Assembly (NCBI GenBank): GCA_946480695.1
Contig: CAMLKG010000016.1
Location: 1-64,000, forward strand
DNA from: an uncultured Cellvibrio sp.
Lineage (GTDB): Bacteria; Pseudomonadota; Gammaproteobacteria; Pseudomonadales; Cellvibrionaceae
Length of the DNA: 64,000 nucleotides
Direction of reading: 5' to 3'
Below, piece by piece: positions 1 to 8,690 of this stretch. Within the stretch, counting starts at the first letter, position 1, and every line of letters starts with the position of its first letter. A program made the translations under genes and the position numbers. Below the pieces are notes generated by a model, which searched no databases, was not told where the DNA came from, and was given only the letters and a program-made list of their open reading frames with translations.

Positions 1-646
1 ACAAGAGATAGCAGCCTCGCAGAACAGCTCAACGACCGCAGCTGGGCAAGCTGACGCACCCTACGAAGAGCGTACTGCCCCGACAAGCGCGCACATAGAT
101 GCAATCAACCAGGTATTTGCGCTCTTTCGCATTAACTACCACAACCAGTATTACAGTGCATTCAAAGATAACGAATTGCTTAACCAGGCACGTCGCCTGT
201 GGTTGAACTCACTCGCCCATTTCTCACCGGAAACCATTTTGCGCGGCGCGCGCAAAGTGATAGAGGAATCAGAGTATTTACCCACACTTCACCGTATGAT
301 TCGCGCCTGCCAGGGTGAGCCGGAAAAATTCGGTCTGGTTGAGGCCCACACTGCCTACGTGGAAGCTTGCCGCGCGCCCAGCCCAAAGGCCGCTTACCAA
401 TGGAGCCACCCTGCGGTGTATCACGCCGGCTGCGCCAGTGACTGGTATTTCCTGGCAAGCAATTCGGAAAAAATTGCCTTCCCGGTTTATGAGCGACACT
501 ATCAAAAAATTTGCGAACGGGTAATGAATGGCGAGCAGCTACCGGCACCTAATGCGCCCGCATTGCCACAGACCATAGAAACACCGCTCAGTCCCGGGGA
601 AAACGCAAAACGCATGGAAGAGTTACGTAAACAACTCGATATTTAA
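1..646 (+). CDS. Phage replication protein P-like protein, 3' part (5' end outside window)
   Basis: The reading frame is open to the left edge (codons begin at base 2), so the start lies outside the window; an internal TTG at 176 is not a convincing start because the frame upstream of it also reads as protein. The segment from about base 100 (IDAINQVFALFRINYHNQYY) through the LWLNSLAHFSPETILRGAR region resembles lambda P-type replication proteins, which load the replicative helicase. Chromosomal copies of this family occur in Pseudomonas-like bacteria without an obvious prophage. The C-terminus is Pro-rich and charged. No phage genes are visible next to it; the next gene, 33 bases downstream on the same strand, is a cell-wall hydrolase. 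The family call rests on memory of the motif pattern; a role in host replication is inference. Confidence 0.7.
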   Translation, partial: QEIAASQNSSTTAAGQADAPYEERTAPTSAHIDAINQVFALFRINYHNQYYSAFKDNELLNQARRLWLNSLAHFSPETILRGARKVIEESEYLPTLHRMIRACQGEPEKFGLVEAHTAYVEACRAPSPKAAYQWSHPAVYHAGCASDWYFLASNSEKIAFPVYERHYQKICERVMNGEQLPAPNAPALPQTIETPLSPGENAKRMEELRKQLDI

Positions 647-679
647 TGGGTCCTTATTATTTTTCTGGTAACTCGTGTT

Positions 680-1534
680 ATGAACAAACAAATTTCACAA
701 TGGTTCCTTGGTGGCTCGCTCATCGCCTTTCCGGTAGCCACCCTGGCCCTGGCGCTCTGGTTAATGAGCACACCGCTACACCAGGTATTTATGGAGGAGG
801 ATGAACTTACCAGCAGCACCCTCCTTCCCGACTTTGCGGCCATTAACCAAACACCGGAACGCAAAGAACTATTTCTTGCGATGCTACGTCCGTTGGTGGA
901 TGAGAAAAACGCAAAACTTTTAAGATCCCGTGAACGTTTATTAAAAATAAAAGCCGAATGGGAAACATCGCAAACAATCACCGGTATAAACAAACGTAAC
1001 CTGGAAAAGCTGCGCGAGAAATTCCACGTAACCCGTGAGACCTATCCCGAGGACGCCAAGGCAATAGACATCCTGCTGCTGCGTGTAGATAGCATTCCGG
1101 CTTCGATGGTACTTGCACAAGCCGCCGTAGAATCCGGCTGGGGCACCTCGCGTTTTGCGGAAGAAGCCCATAACTTGTTTGGCCAATGGTGTTATAAACC
1201 CGGTTGCGGCCTGGTTCCGGCAAAGCGTCGCGCAGGAGCGAAACACGAAGTTAAAAAGTTTAACAATGTTGAAGAATCGCTTACCGCATACTTCAACAAC
1301 ATTAACACCCATAACGCCTATCGTGCCTGGCGGCAATTGCGTGCCCAATTACGCGACCAGCCCCAGGGATTCACCGGGGTGAATATGGTTGCAGAACTGG
1401 GCAAATATTCGGGACGCGGAACTGCCTATATCCATGAGCTTCGCACCGTCATTCGCAATAACAAACTTGAGCAAGCGGGCTTCGAACAATCGGGATTAAC
1501 TGCTACGGATACCCAAACCATTGCTGACCAATAA
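680..1534 (+). CDS. Bax-like glucosaminidase
   Basis: This 284-residue protein has an N-terminal hydrophobic segment (about residues 10-32), so it is probably anchored in or exported through the inner membrane. The second half carries the glucosaminidase-type fold seen in E. coli Bax, with the signature VLAQAAVESGWGTSRFA around residues 139-155 including the likely catalytic Glu, then NLFGQWCY and the FNNINTHNAYR region. Proteins of this group are expected to cleave beta-1,4-linked N-acetylglucosamine in peptidoglycan. Two cysteines (in QWCYKPGCG) may form a disulfide. The gene follows the replication-P-like gene by 33 bases and overlaps no confirmed gene. The physiological substrate is not shown by the sequence. 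Confidence 0.87.
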   Translation: MNKQISQWFLGGSLIAFPVATLALALWLMSTPLHQVFMEEDELTSSTLLPDFAAINQTPERKELFLAMLRPLVDEKNAKLLRSRERLLKIKAEWETSQTITGINKRNLEKLREKFHVTRETYPEDAKAIDILLLRVDSIPASMVLAQAAVESGWGTSRFAEEAHNLFGQWCYKPGCGLVPAKRRAGAKHEVKKFNNVEESLTAYFNNINTHNAYRAWRQLRAQLRDQPQGFTGVNMVAELGKYSGRGTAYIHELRTVIRNNKLEQAGFEQSGLTATDTQTIADQ

Positions 1535-1562
1535 AAAACATTTATCACTGCAAGGAACACTT

Positions 1563-2123
1563 ATGTGTAAACGACTGGTAACCCCACTCAGTGCGCTGCT
1601 TGTCAGTGCTTTGGCAAGCTTCAGCGTAAATGCGGAAGTTCCGCTGGATTTCCACCTTTCCGGGCAAGCCACATATACCTGGGTTAAAGCAGGCGGTGAA
1701 CGTTTCTCACCGTCGTTGTTTCACTTCAAAGGCGATGTGGAATTTACTGACGGACTTCTCGACGGCATAGGCATCCAGGGCGTTATTGGTGTGCCTATGA
1801 GTGACGATGATAGCCATGGCATGACCCTCGAAATTACCGAGCAGACAGCCGCCTATATCACGCTCACCAATCCTGAATACGAAGCTGGCGATTTAAAAAT
1901 CAGCATATTGCTCGGTTATGCCTCAACCGAAATTGAAACCCATTTACCGCGTTTGGGCGATCCGCTCAGCGATACTTTTTCCGGTTTCAGTTATGGGTTT
2001 TCCTTGCAGGATCCCATTATGGAAAACAAACCACTTTATTGGACCCTGGATTGCGTACGTTCCTATAAAGACGATGATCTACGAGTAGATGGCTGTGGCC
2101 TGGGAGTTACTTATGCGTTCTAA
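1563..2123 (+). CDS. Small exported, probably outer-membrane beta-barrel protein
   Basis: I start this gene at ATG 1563, which follows a good ribosome site (AAGGAA) and opens directly into a signal peptide (MCKRLVTPLSALLVSALASFSVNA). A start further upstream at 1521 would put 14 polar residues before it. The mature part, about 160 residues, has alternating hydrophobic and polar strands (FHLSGQATYTWVKAG, ISILLGYASTEIET, FSGFSYGFSLQDP) and ends in Tyr-Ala-Phe, the aromatic C-terminal residue typical of outer-membrane beta-barrels. The overall look resembles small OmpA/OmpW-like or porin-family barrels, but I cannot name the family. Its stop overlaps the start of the following lipoprotein gene by 11 bases, so the two are probably translationally coupled. 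Confidence 0.7.
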   Translation: MCKRLVTPLSALLVSALASFSVNAEVPLDFHLSGQATYTWVKAGGERFSPSLFHFKGDVEFTDGLLDGIGIQGVIGVPMSDDDSHGMTLEITEQTAAYITLTNPEYEAGDLKISILLGYASTEIETHLPRLGDPLSDTFSGFSYGFSLQDPIMENKPLYWTLDCVRSYKDDDLRVDGCGLGVTYAF

Positions 2124-3411
2124 CGGAATCCATTTTTCATTGGCATTGGTAGCGAGCCTGGGGATTATTTCACTGGCGGGCTGCGGTAGCGGTGATGGCG
2201 ATAGCGCCCGCCTGGCCCAAACCGTTGATGCCTCTAAAAACACAGTGACTAAAATCGCCATTGCAGACAATGAGCAATATGTTCACTTCAAGAGTTTTTA
2301 TCAATTTGAACTGATAGGCAGTGATAATGACAACAACCAGGTCAACCTGACTAACAAAGCAACCTGGAAAATTAGCGACCCAAGCCTGGGCACTATTAAA
2401 AACGGTTATTTCGATGCTTCGGGCGTGTCGGGAAATTTCACTTTGACAGCGGAATATGCCGGCTTGGTCTCAACCCAGGAAATTAATGTATCGGATGCAA
2501 ACCTGGTGAAAGTTACGGTGAAGCATGCAAGCGCATCGGTAGAGGAATGCAAAAACACAACATTCACCGCCGATGCCGAATTCGACAACGGAAAAATTTT
2601 ACCTTACCCGCTTACATGGGCAGTGGTCGAAGGCAATACCAACGGCAACTTTAGGGATGCCGCCAAAGGGATACTCAGCACCACCAATAGCGGAAGTTTA
2701 ACGATAGTTGCGAGCGGCACAGACAATAACGGCAAGGAAATTCCATCGAATGCATTGAATTTTACCGTTAGTGAAGGCCTGAGCAAAATCAGCGTCGCCA
2801 TCGATAAAAGCAGTACAGAAATGCGCGATGGGGAAACTGCAACGGTTACTGTCAAAGGAACCTATAACGACCCGGCAAATCCGGTGGACATTACACAAAA
2901 TGCCGGCATTACAGCGACGCCCACTGAATTATTAAAAATTGAAGGAGCCAAAATCACCGCACAGAACGGGACCGTTAATGGCTCCAAGGTAACCCTTAAG
3001 GGTGCATGCGGCGGCGTGGAAGGCACACAGGAGTTAACCGTTAAAGAACGTGAACTCAAATCCATCCAGATCAAGAGCAACGATGGCGCGACATCCAATT
3101 TAATAGTTGCCGAAGGCAGCGAGCTGGATTTAAAGGTAACGGCGACCTACATGGACAACGGGACAGTGGATGATTACACCAATGTCGTTTGGGAAATTGA
3201 TGATCGCAATAACAATATACCAAGTGACCAGGAAGACGAGGTGACCATATCCTCATCGGGTGAGATCAGTGTTAGTGATGAGTTAAACCTTGGTGTTAAT
3301 GCCCCTGTGTATGTTATTGCCGAAGTACAGGATAGCGCAGGCAATGTGGTCAAAAACTCAAGCGGCACCGAAATAAAAGCACAAATAGTGGTTACTATTA
3401 CCCCGAATTAA
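2113..3411 (+). CDS. Ig-like (BIG2-type) repeat lipoprotein
   Basis: The chosen start, ATG 2113, gives a lipoprotein signal peptide with lipobox LAGC at about residues 26-29; an upstream ATG at 2089 would add eight residues before it. The mature protein, about 400 residues, reads as consecutive beta-sandwich repeats of the bacterial Ig-like group 2 type: phrases such as ATWKISDPSLGTIKNGYFDASGVSGNFTLTAEYAG and VVWEIDDRNNNIPSDQ followed by SSSGEISVS recur roughly every 90-100 residues. Such repeats usually act as extracellular spacers or adhesive domains. No catalytic domain is visible. It overlaps the preceding barrel-like gene by 11 bases, suggesting the two products act together at the outer membrane; that is inference. 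A strong bidirectional terminator lies 14 bases downstream. Confidence 0.78.
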   Translation: MRSNGIHFSLALVASLGIISLAGCGSGDGDSARLAQTVDASKNTVTKIAIADNEQYVHFKSFYQFELIGSDNDNNQVNLTNKATWKISDPSLGTIKNGYFDASGVSGNFTLTAEYAGLVSTQEINVSDANLVKVTVKHASASVEECKNTTFTADAEFDNGKILPYPLTWAVVEGNTNGNFRDAAKGILSTTNSGSLTIVASGTDNNGKEIPSNALNFTVSEGLSKISVAIDKSSTEMRDGETATVTVKGTYNDPANPVDITQNAGITATPTELLKIEGAKITAQNGTVNGSKVTLKGACGGVEGTQELTVKERELKSIQIKSNDGATSNLIVAEGSELDLKVTATYMDNGTVDDYTNVVWEIDDRNNNIPSDQEDEVTISSSGEISVSDELNLGVNAPVYVIAEVQDSAGNVVKNSSGTEIKAQIVVTITPN

Positions 3412-3424
3412 AATTCGGCCCTGC

Positions 3425-3458
3425 AATAAAAAGCCGCACAATGTTGCGGCTTTTTATT
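3425..3458. terminator. Bidirectional Rho-independent terminator
   Basis: The arms AATAAAAAGCCGCA (3425-3438) and TGCGGCTTTTTATT (3445-3458) are perfect complements around a six-base loop. The A-run on one side and T-run on the other let it terminate both the Ig-like lipoprotein gene (+) and the deacetylase gene (-), which converge here. Confidence 0.9.
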
Positions 3459-3478
3459 GGGTGCCAATTCACCTGTCA

Positions 3479-4543
3479 CTAATCCTGGTAAGTCCACTTA
3501 CCCTCTTTGTCGGTTACGAGCCATTGTTGGGTATACCAGTAGAAGCGGCCTTTTTCACCGGTATAAGCGGTACAGTTATAGCGAACTCGCCCCGGGCTTA
3601 ATGGTTGCCGTGCCTGGACCCACACTTGCTGATCCATAACTTTTACCCCAATGGGACCCTGCCCGGTTGCAAAGCAATTTATTTTTTCCAGCAAGTTATT
3701 ATCTGTTAACTCCAAAACCAGCCAGGGCTTTTCACCGGCGCGAACAATGACGTTGTTAAACACGTCATTCTCATTTTTGTATAATTTAATAGCCTTGGTA
3801 GGCATGGGACTGGTATTCACTTTCAGAATAAAATCATCCAGATCGACGAAGCTGCCACCGAAAGGGAAGCGCGGCACGGCTTGCAAATCCCCTTTTCCAT
3901 AAAGCGCACCCGATTGTTGCCCAAAGGCGACATAACCCAACTTTTTTGCAATGCGTTGCACTTCAGCATCGTATTCACCGAATGGATATGCGAGCATCAT
4001 CGGTGCGCTCCCGATTTCTCGCATAATTTTCTGTTGCGCCTTTTCGATATCGCGTTGGATACGCTGGCGATAATTACCCAGGCTCTCATCAGGTTTTTTT
4101 CGCGGCAGGTGAGTATGGGTACTGGTATGGTTGGCGATAGTTACCCCGTTTTTTGCCATCTCGCGCAATTGATCCCAACTCACGAATAATTTGGATGTAC
4201 CCACCGCATCAGTGTTTACAAAAAACGTAAATGGCCAGCCGCGTTTTTTCAACCGTGGATAAGCGGAGTGGTAAACACTCGCATAGGAATCATCAAAACT
4301 GATGGCAGCAGTTTTGTCGGGCAAGGCTTTTCCAGCGCGCAGTTTTTCAACCAACTCCACAAGCGATACTACATTGAAGTGATTTTTCTCCAGATAATCC
4401 ATCTGCGCCTCAAACGCATCGGGACTAATACTGGTGGATTTCGGCGTGGTATTGCTTACATGATGATAAAGCAACACGACTGCCGCATTGGACGAGGCAG
4501 TAAAGAAAGTTAATAACAGCAAACACCAAGGGATAATTCTCAC
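3479..4543 (-). CDS. Polysaccharide deacetylase family protein (NodB homology)
   Basis: A 354-residue exported protein with a signal peptide (residues 1-20, ending SSNA). The NodB homology domain spans about residues 21-240. The metal-binding triad is visible: the Asp pair in ISFDDSY (residues 84-85) and the two His of HTSTH (139 and 143); AYPFGEYD supplies a further catalytic-pocket motif. Such enzymes remove N- or O-acetyl groups from polysaccharides (peptidoglycan, chitin, xylan or exopolysaccharide). The C-terminal 110 residues form a second domain I do not recognise, with Cys residues at CFATGQG and YNCTAYTG. It is 18 bases downstream of the large membrane-protein gene on the same strand, so probably cotranscribed. 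The substrate cannot be read from the sequence. Confidence 0.88.
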   Translation of the reverse strand: MRIIPWCLLLLTFFTASSNAAVVLLYHHVSNTTPKSTSISPDAFEAQMDYLEKNHFNVVSLVELVEKLRAGKALPDKTAAISFDDSYASVYHSAYPRLKKRGWPFTFFVNTDAVGTSKLFVSWDQLREMAKNGVTIANHTSTHTHLPRKKPDESLGNYRQRIQRDIEKAQQKIMREIGSAPMMLAYPFGEYDAEVQRIAKKLGYVAFGQQSGALYGKGDLQAVPRFPFGGSFVDLDDFILKVNTSPMPTKAIKLYKNENDVFNNVIVRAGEKPWLVLELTDNNLLEKINCFATGQGPIGVKVMDQQVWVQARQPLSPGRVRYNCTAYTGEKGRFYWYTQQWLVTDKEGKWTYQD

Positions 4544-4561
4544 ATCAAATCCAGCAAGCCA

Positions 4562-7500
4562 TTATTGCAGTACGCGAATTTCCAACGGAAATTCTTTCGG
4601 GTTTTGCGTGCGCGCCAAATTAAATTCGATGGTTTCCGGAATCTGCTTCACTTCCAGCTCGATGGTTTTTTTACCGAAGTTACTCCGCAGCTCCGCAGGC
4701 TGGCTAACCACCGCCCCCGCATCATCCAGGGCTTTTACCGCCATCAAGCCGGGAAAATTTCCCTCCACATCAAATATCAAACGGCCGGCTTCCCAACGGC
4801 GCAGTTTCAATACACCGTCATTGTTATTCCATTGCATTCCAAATTGGAACGGCACTTTAATCGGTACCGGATCTTCGGTTGCTAAAAATACCAGTTTGCC
4901 CCACAGCGCAACCGCATCACTTTGCGCCAAGGGAAGGTCACGCATTTCCAGTGGCCCGCGCAGCCAGGGACGATTAGGATCAGGCTCAAACTTTCCATCC
5001 ACCCAACTGCCGCCCATATGTTCCATTGCGACAGGCGTTTGATAATTAACTGAATGCAAATTACCCCCCGAGTCCTCGATTTCACTAATGACCAGCCGCA
5101 CAGTACTGAGTTGCCCGGCCAATGGATGGCTGCTGCGCGTGTAAACATCCGCAACCAATGAAAAATGTTGGCCATTGATAGCTAAATCGTTCAATGCAAT
5201 TAATGCGGGCCCGGCAGCAATGGTTTGTTTGGGAGTTTGGTATGGATAAACCACATCATTGGGGGGAGAGTCTTTTTCCAATGCGGGTAAACTCGCCGCA
5301 TTTAAATGTCTGGGCTCAGGCTTTTCCGTCAAAAACGGTTTTGCGGGAGGAAATATGCGCGCAATACTGAATTCGTAATTTTTTTGCTCCACCTTGCTGG
5401 CGACAATTACTTCGGCGGCTGCAATTGTTCCCTGATAGTCGATGCTGATAGTTTTGCCGGCGCCAATAATATTATCGCTGCGCATGGCATTGTTATTCGC
5501 GAGGATTTTTCCATCCTCATTTAACGCATTGACCTGCAATAACGCAGCGGTATTGCCGGTTACCTGAAAATATAAACGGCTGGGGCCCGCCGATAAAAAT
5601 CGCAGCTCGACCCCATGCAGCTCCAGTGTTTTTCCGGCAAGCGGGCCGTTGATGGTAACGCGTTGCACATCTATCGGTAGTTGATGCGAAATAATGCCTT
5701 TAACAGCCCCGACGGAAGACAACGCCATTCCCGCGGGCAGCATGATTTTTTTAGCGCCCTGCAAACCGGTGAAGCTCAGCACCTGGCCGTTCTCCATCGC
5801 ATTACCCTGATATACGAGATTGATACTGGCAGGGCTTTTAACACCGCCACCACACCCGCCAATATCAGCCAGCAGGGATTTATCCTGATGATCCACTATA
5901 TCGGTAATTCGCATGGCGACGCTGTCACTTTCCTTACCGAGGTTGGGTAAATTAAATGCGTTCACGTCGAGGTTAATTTCCACCCCCCGATCGGTCTGTT
6001 CCAGGGTACGAATCCCGATTCCAAAAGGACCGGACCAGGTTTGGGCAATAAAGGCTTCATTGAAATGTTTTACGCTGGAAAACGCCGGAAGCTCAGCCGA
6101 AGGCAAGCTGCTAAATTGGGTGGGATTGGTTTCCAAACGCTCTTCAGCAATCGTCGGGGGTGAATCATTAGTAGCGAATGCGCGACTTAACAGCGAGGAA
6201 ATCCACAACTGGAGTTGTTGCGGCGCCTGCTCGTCCAGATTAAGCGTGGCGCGGACCGCACCCGCCTCCTGCGCTATTTTGATATGTTCATAGATTGGCA
6301 AGGTTTCAGGCCAATCGGTGGTAATGGTGGTTTTGGCGGCGGCGGTAGCGGCGGTTAGCTTGCGGGACGCATCCGCGATAAATTGCGGGTTTTTACTTTC
6401 AATGATTGCGTTAAATTCCACGGTGGGGGGGAAGGTCTTTGGCTCAAGCCCAAGGTAGATTCCCTGGATCGGCTCTGCCGGAAGCGATAACTTTCCCAAC
6501 GCCATTGCGGCAGTTCCCTCCGGCAATTGCCCTGGATGAAACAGGACGGCGGAGATCATTTGGGTGTTATATCCCTTCGCCCAGGTTTCAAGGTTTTTTT
6601 CCGCTGCCGCACCGGCCTGGATACGGCCATTGAACGCGGCAACCAATTCAGGGGCACCCAGCACTACCCGGTTATTGCTGATACTCGCGGAAAGCACAGG
6701 GGACTTTTCGCAGCTGGTTTCATCCACCGTGGAAAAAATGAGCCCTTCGGGGCTATCGCCATCAATGATGTAATTTTTTTTTAGCCACTCGCGCCAATTA
6801 TCGGCCGCAAAATTCCCGTGCAATACCCACATGGTTTTCGATTGGCCGTTTTGCCCGTAAGCGCCCAACCAGACATCATCCACCTGCTGTTTCAAATCGA
6901 TGCCGGATTGCGCAAGCCCCTGCCAAAAACCCGGTTTTGGTTCTGCCATCTGCGCAAAGACATCGGTTGCTGGCGACAATAATTGCAATCGATCCACATC
7001 AGCGTGGACCAGCCCAAATAATGAAGCCGATGCGATAGCTTCTGTAATTTTGACTTCCTGCGGGGCCAGGGTAACCGGCGCCCAGGTCGAGCGCTTCAAC
7101 CAAAGAATCGTACCTGCCGTTGCAACAATTGCCAGCAATATGACTAACATCCCCCATACAAAATGGGATTTATGAAAGTTCACATCTTCCAGCAGCTCTT
7201 CCTCAGCATCCCCTTCCGGGTGTACATCATCCAGCGCCTGGTGTCCCGCATCCGGCATATCCTCATCGTATATATCCAGGTGTTCCTCATCGACCCGATC
7301 ATCGCGATGACGCGCTTCCAGCAATCTATCGGCATAGGGTTCCGCTGAGACAGTTTGCGCCGATGTTGCCTCGGGTTGCAGGTTGCCGGTAGCACTGGCG
7401 GGAACGCCCGCTTTTATTACATCCGCCGGTTTCACTGGCGGTTGCGCCAGGTCTGCTGCGGGCTCGGGTTCCGTATCCCCGGCATCCTCGACAAATGGCG

Positions 7501-8185
7501 GTTGTGCTGCTGCCAACGCATCGATTTGTGCTACCGATAAGGCGTGTACCGCAGTATCAGGAGCTATGGGAGGGGTTGGTTTGGCTTTTGCCTTGCCGGG
7601 TGTCAGCGCGGCAATTTCTATGGGATTTTCCGTACCCATAACCGATTGGTGCGAACCGTTTGGTTCACCATTCGGATGCGATCCGTTTACCCGTTTTTTA
7701 TGGATATTCGGGGCCTCACCATTAACAGCAGCAGTTGCCGATGCCTTGGCGATCGAGGGCGTTGGAGCAGCGACATAATCCGTGACCGGGCGAGCTGCCA
7801 ATGGTTGGCCGGCATAGGCCTGGGGTTCGGCATCAGGCTCGGGGATTACCACTTTGCGAATCAGGTAGCGGCGCTCTTCGGGCTCATCGTCCTCTGCGTC
7901 CAGTTCATGCAATTCCAGTTCAAGCTCGATTTGATTGGCAATACTGTCGATATCGCGTGAATCCACTCCAACAACATCAAGATAAACACCGGCTTCCTGG
8001 AAGGCAGCGCACCAGCGCTCCACCTCACTCGCAGAATCAAGCATTTTGATCACGCTGGGGCGATCCGACAAAAATGCCAGACGCACAGCCTTCGGCTTAA
8101 GATTTAATAGCTGGGCCAGGTTGCCAACCACCTGATCCTCATCAAATCCATCGACAAATTGGCCCTTGTAGGTGAGTTTGTACAC
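4562..8185 (-). CDS. Large single-span membrane protein with beta-rich C-terminal region, function unknown
   Basis: This 1207-residue protein starts with GTG at 8185, preceded by AGGAG at good spacing. Residues 1-75 form a small alpha/beta domain (YKLTYKGQFVDGF ... PSVIKMLDSASEVERWCAAF ... AGVYLDVV) that resembles the N-terminal module of various uncharacterised gammaproteobacterial membrane proteins. Residues about 80-335 are Pro/Ala/Glu-rich and look disordered and acidic. One transmembrane helix spans about 342-363 (FVWGMLVILLAIVATAGTILWL). The remaining 840 residues are probably periplasmic: a region resembling lipoprotein-type folds (about 385-640), then several beta-domains. There are few cysteines and no enzyme motif I recognise. 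It is followed 18 bases later by the deacetylase gene, so a role in the envelope or in polysaccharide handling is possible, but this is inference. Confidence 0.8.
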   Translation of the reverse strand: MYKLTYKGQFVDGFDEDQVVGNLAQLLNLKPKAVRLAFLSDRPSVIKMLDSASEVERWCAAFQEAGVYLDVVGVDSRDIDSIANQIELELELHELDAEDDEPEERRYLIRKVVIPEPDAEPQAYAGQPLAARPVTDYVAAPTPSIAKASATAAVNGEAPNIHKKRVNGSHPNGEPNGSHQSVMGTENPIEIAALTPGKAKAKPTPPIAPDTAVHALSVAQIDALAAAQPPFVEDAGDTEPEPAADLAQPPVKPADVIKAGVPASATGNLQPEATSAQTVSAEPYADRLLEARHRDDRVDEEHLDIYDEDMPDAGHQALDDVHPEGDAEEELLEDVNFHKSHFVWGMLVILLAIVATAGTILWLKRSTWAPVTLAPQEVKITEAIASASLFGLVHADVDRLQLLSPATDVFAQMAEPKPGFWQGLAQSGIDLKQQVDDVWLGAYGQNGQSKTMWVLHGNFAADNWREWLKKNYIIDGDSPEGLIFSTVDETSCEKSPVLSASISNNRVVLGAPELVAAFNGRIQAGAAAEKNLETWAKGYNTQMISAVLFHPGQLPEGTAAMALGKLSLPAEPIQGIYLGLEPKTFPPTVEFNAIIESKNPQFIADASRKLTAATAAAKTTITTDWPETLPIYEHIKIAQEAGAVRATLNLDEQAPQQLQLWISSLLSRAFATNDSPPTIAEERLETNPTQFSSLPSAELPAFSSVKHFNEAFIAQTWSGPFGIGIRTLEQTDRGVEINLDVNAFNLPNLGKESDSVAMRITDIVDHQDKSLLADIGGCGGGVKSPASINLVYQGNAMENGQVLSFTGLQGAKKIMLPAGMALSSVGAVKGIISHQLPIDVQRVTINGPLAGKTLELHGVELRFLSAGPSRLYFQVTGNTAALLQVNALNEDGKILANNNAMRSDNIIGAGKTISIDYQGTIAAAEVIVASKVEQKNYEFSIARIFPPAKPFLTEKPEPRHLNAASLPALEKDSPPNDVVYPYQTPKQTIAAGPALIALNDLAINGQHFSLVADVYTRSSHPLAGQLSTVRLVISEIEDSGGNLHSVNYQTPVAMEHMGGSWVDGKFEPDPNRPWLRGPLEMRDLPLAQSDAVALWGKLVFLATEDPVPIKVPFQFGMQWNNNDGVLKLRRWEAGRLIFDVEGNFPGLMAVKALDDAGAVVSQPAELRSNFGKKTIELEVKQIPETIEFNLARTQNPKEFPLEIRVLQ

Positions 8186-8320
8186 GAGAACTCCTGCAGT
8201 TTTCAGTGAGCTGCCCCAATATTATTCAGTTTATATAGGGGGCAGAAATCTGAAAGCACCAAAAAGGAAGCGCTTTGCAGCGGTATATCGGAAAATTAAA
8301 ATTTGGGGATATAACGGGTA

Positions 8321-8590
8321 TCAATCGTTTTGCAAAAAACGCAGGCCCACACCGGTAGGCTCCACGCGTACCACTTCCATTTGCAATACGGGCGCATTAT
8401 CCATCAGGCCCTGGACTTGGCCGGCTACCACAGTTCCCACCGGGGGAATTTGCTCCGGCTCCAACACGACAAATACCCCGCCGTCGGAAATATCGCGGGT
8501 TTTTACCAGCAACTCGCCAATACTATCGTGAATTATTTTAATGCGGCAAGCAAAAGGGGTGCGGATGTACCTTCGTTTCTCTTTAGACAT
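8321..8590 (-). CDS. PilZ domain protein (probable c-di-GMP receptor)
   Basis: An 89-residue stand-alone PilZ domain. The c-di-GMP-binding signature is intact: the Arg motif RRYIR at residues 6-10 and the DxSxxG motif at residues 33-38 (DISDGG), followed by beta-strands GTVVAGQVQGL and VLQMEVVRVEPTGVGLRFL. Proteins like this bind cyclic di-GMP and change partner activity in motility, pilus or exopolysaccharide systems. The gene stands between parC and the large membrane-protein gene, all on the same strand, 135 bases upstream of the GTG of the latter. The partner is unknown; proximity to a polysaccharide deacetylase hints at envelope or matrix control, but only weakly. Confidence 0.92.
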   Translation of the reverse strand: MSKEKRRYIRTPFACRIKIIHDSIGELLVKTRDISDGGVFVVLEPEQIPPVGTVVAGQVQGLMDNAPVLQMEVVRVEPTGVGLRFLQND

Positions 8591-8633
8591 GTGCTTACCC
8601 GGTTATTTTTTTACTATTGAAAACTCGCCGAAC

Positions 8634-8677
8634 CCTGTCCGGCAGCAACGACAATTAGCCATTGCCAACCGGACAGG
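8634..8677 (-). terminator. Hairpin downstream of parC, possible weak terminator
   Basis: CCTGTCCGG (8634-8642) pairs perfectly with CCGGACAGG (8669-8677) across 26 bases that could pair further. There is no clear U-run after it on the minus strand, so it may stabilise the 3' end of parC mRNA more than terminate. Confidence 0.4.
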
Positions 8678-8690
8678 ATGATACAGGTTA

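Noticed and set aside
2089..2112. Earlier ATG for the Ig-like lipoprotein
   Set aside because: The extension precedes the signal peptide with unsuitable residues; ATG 2113 opens directly into a lipoprotein signal.
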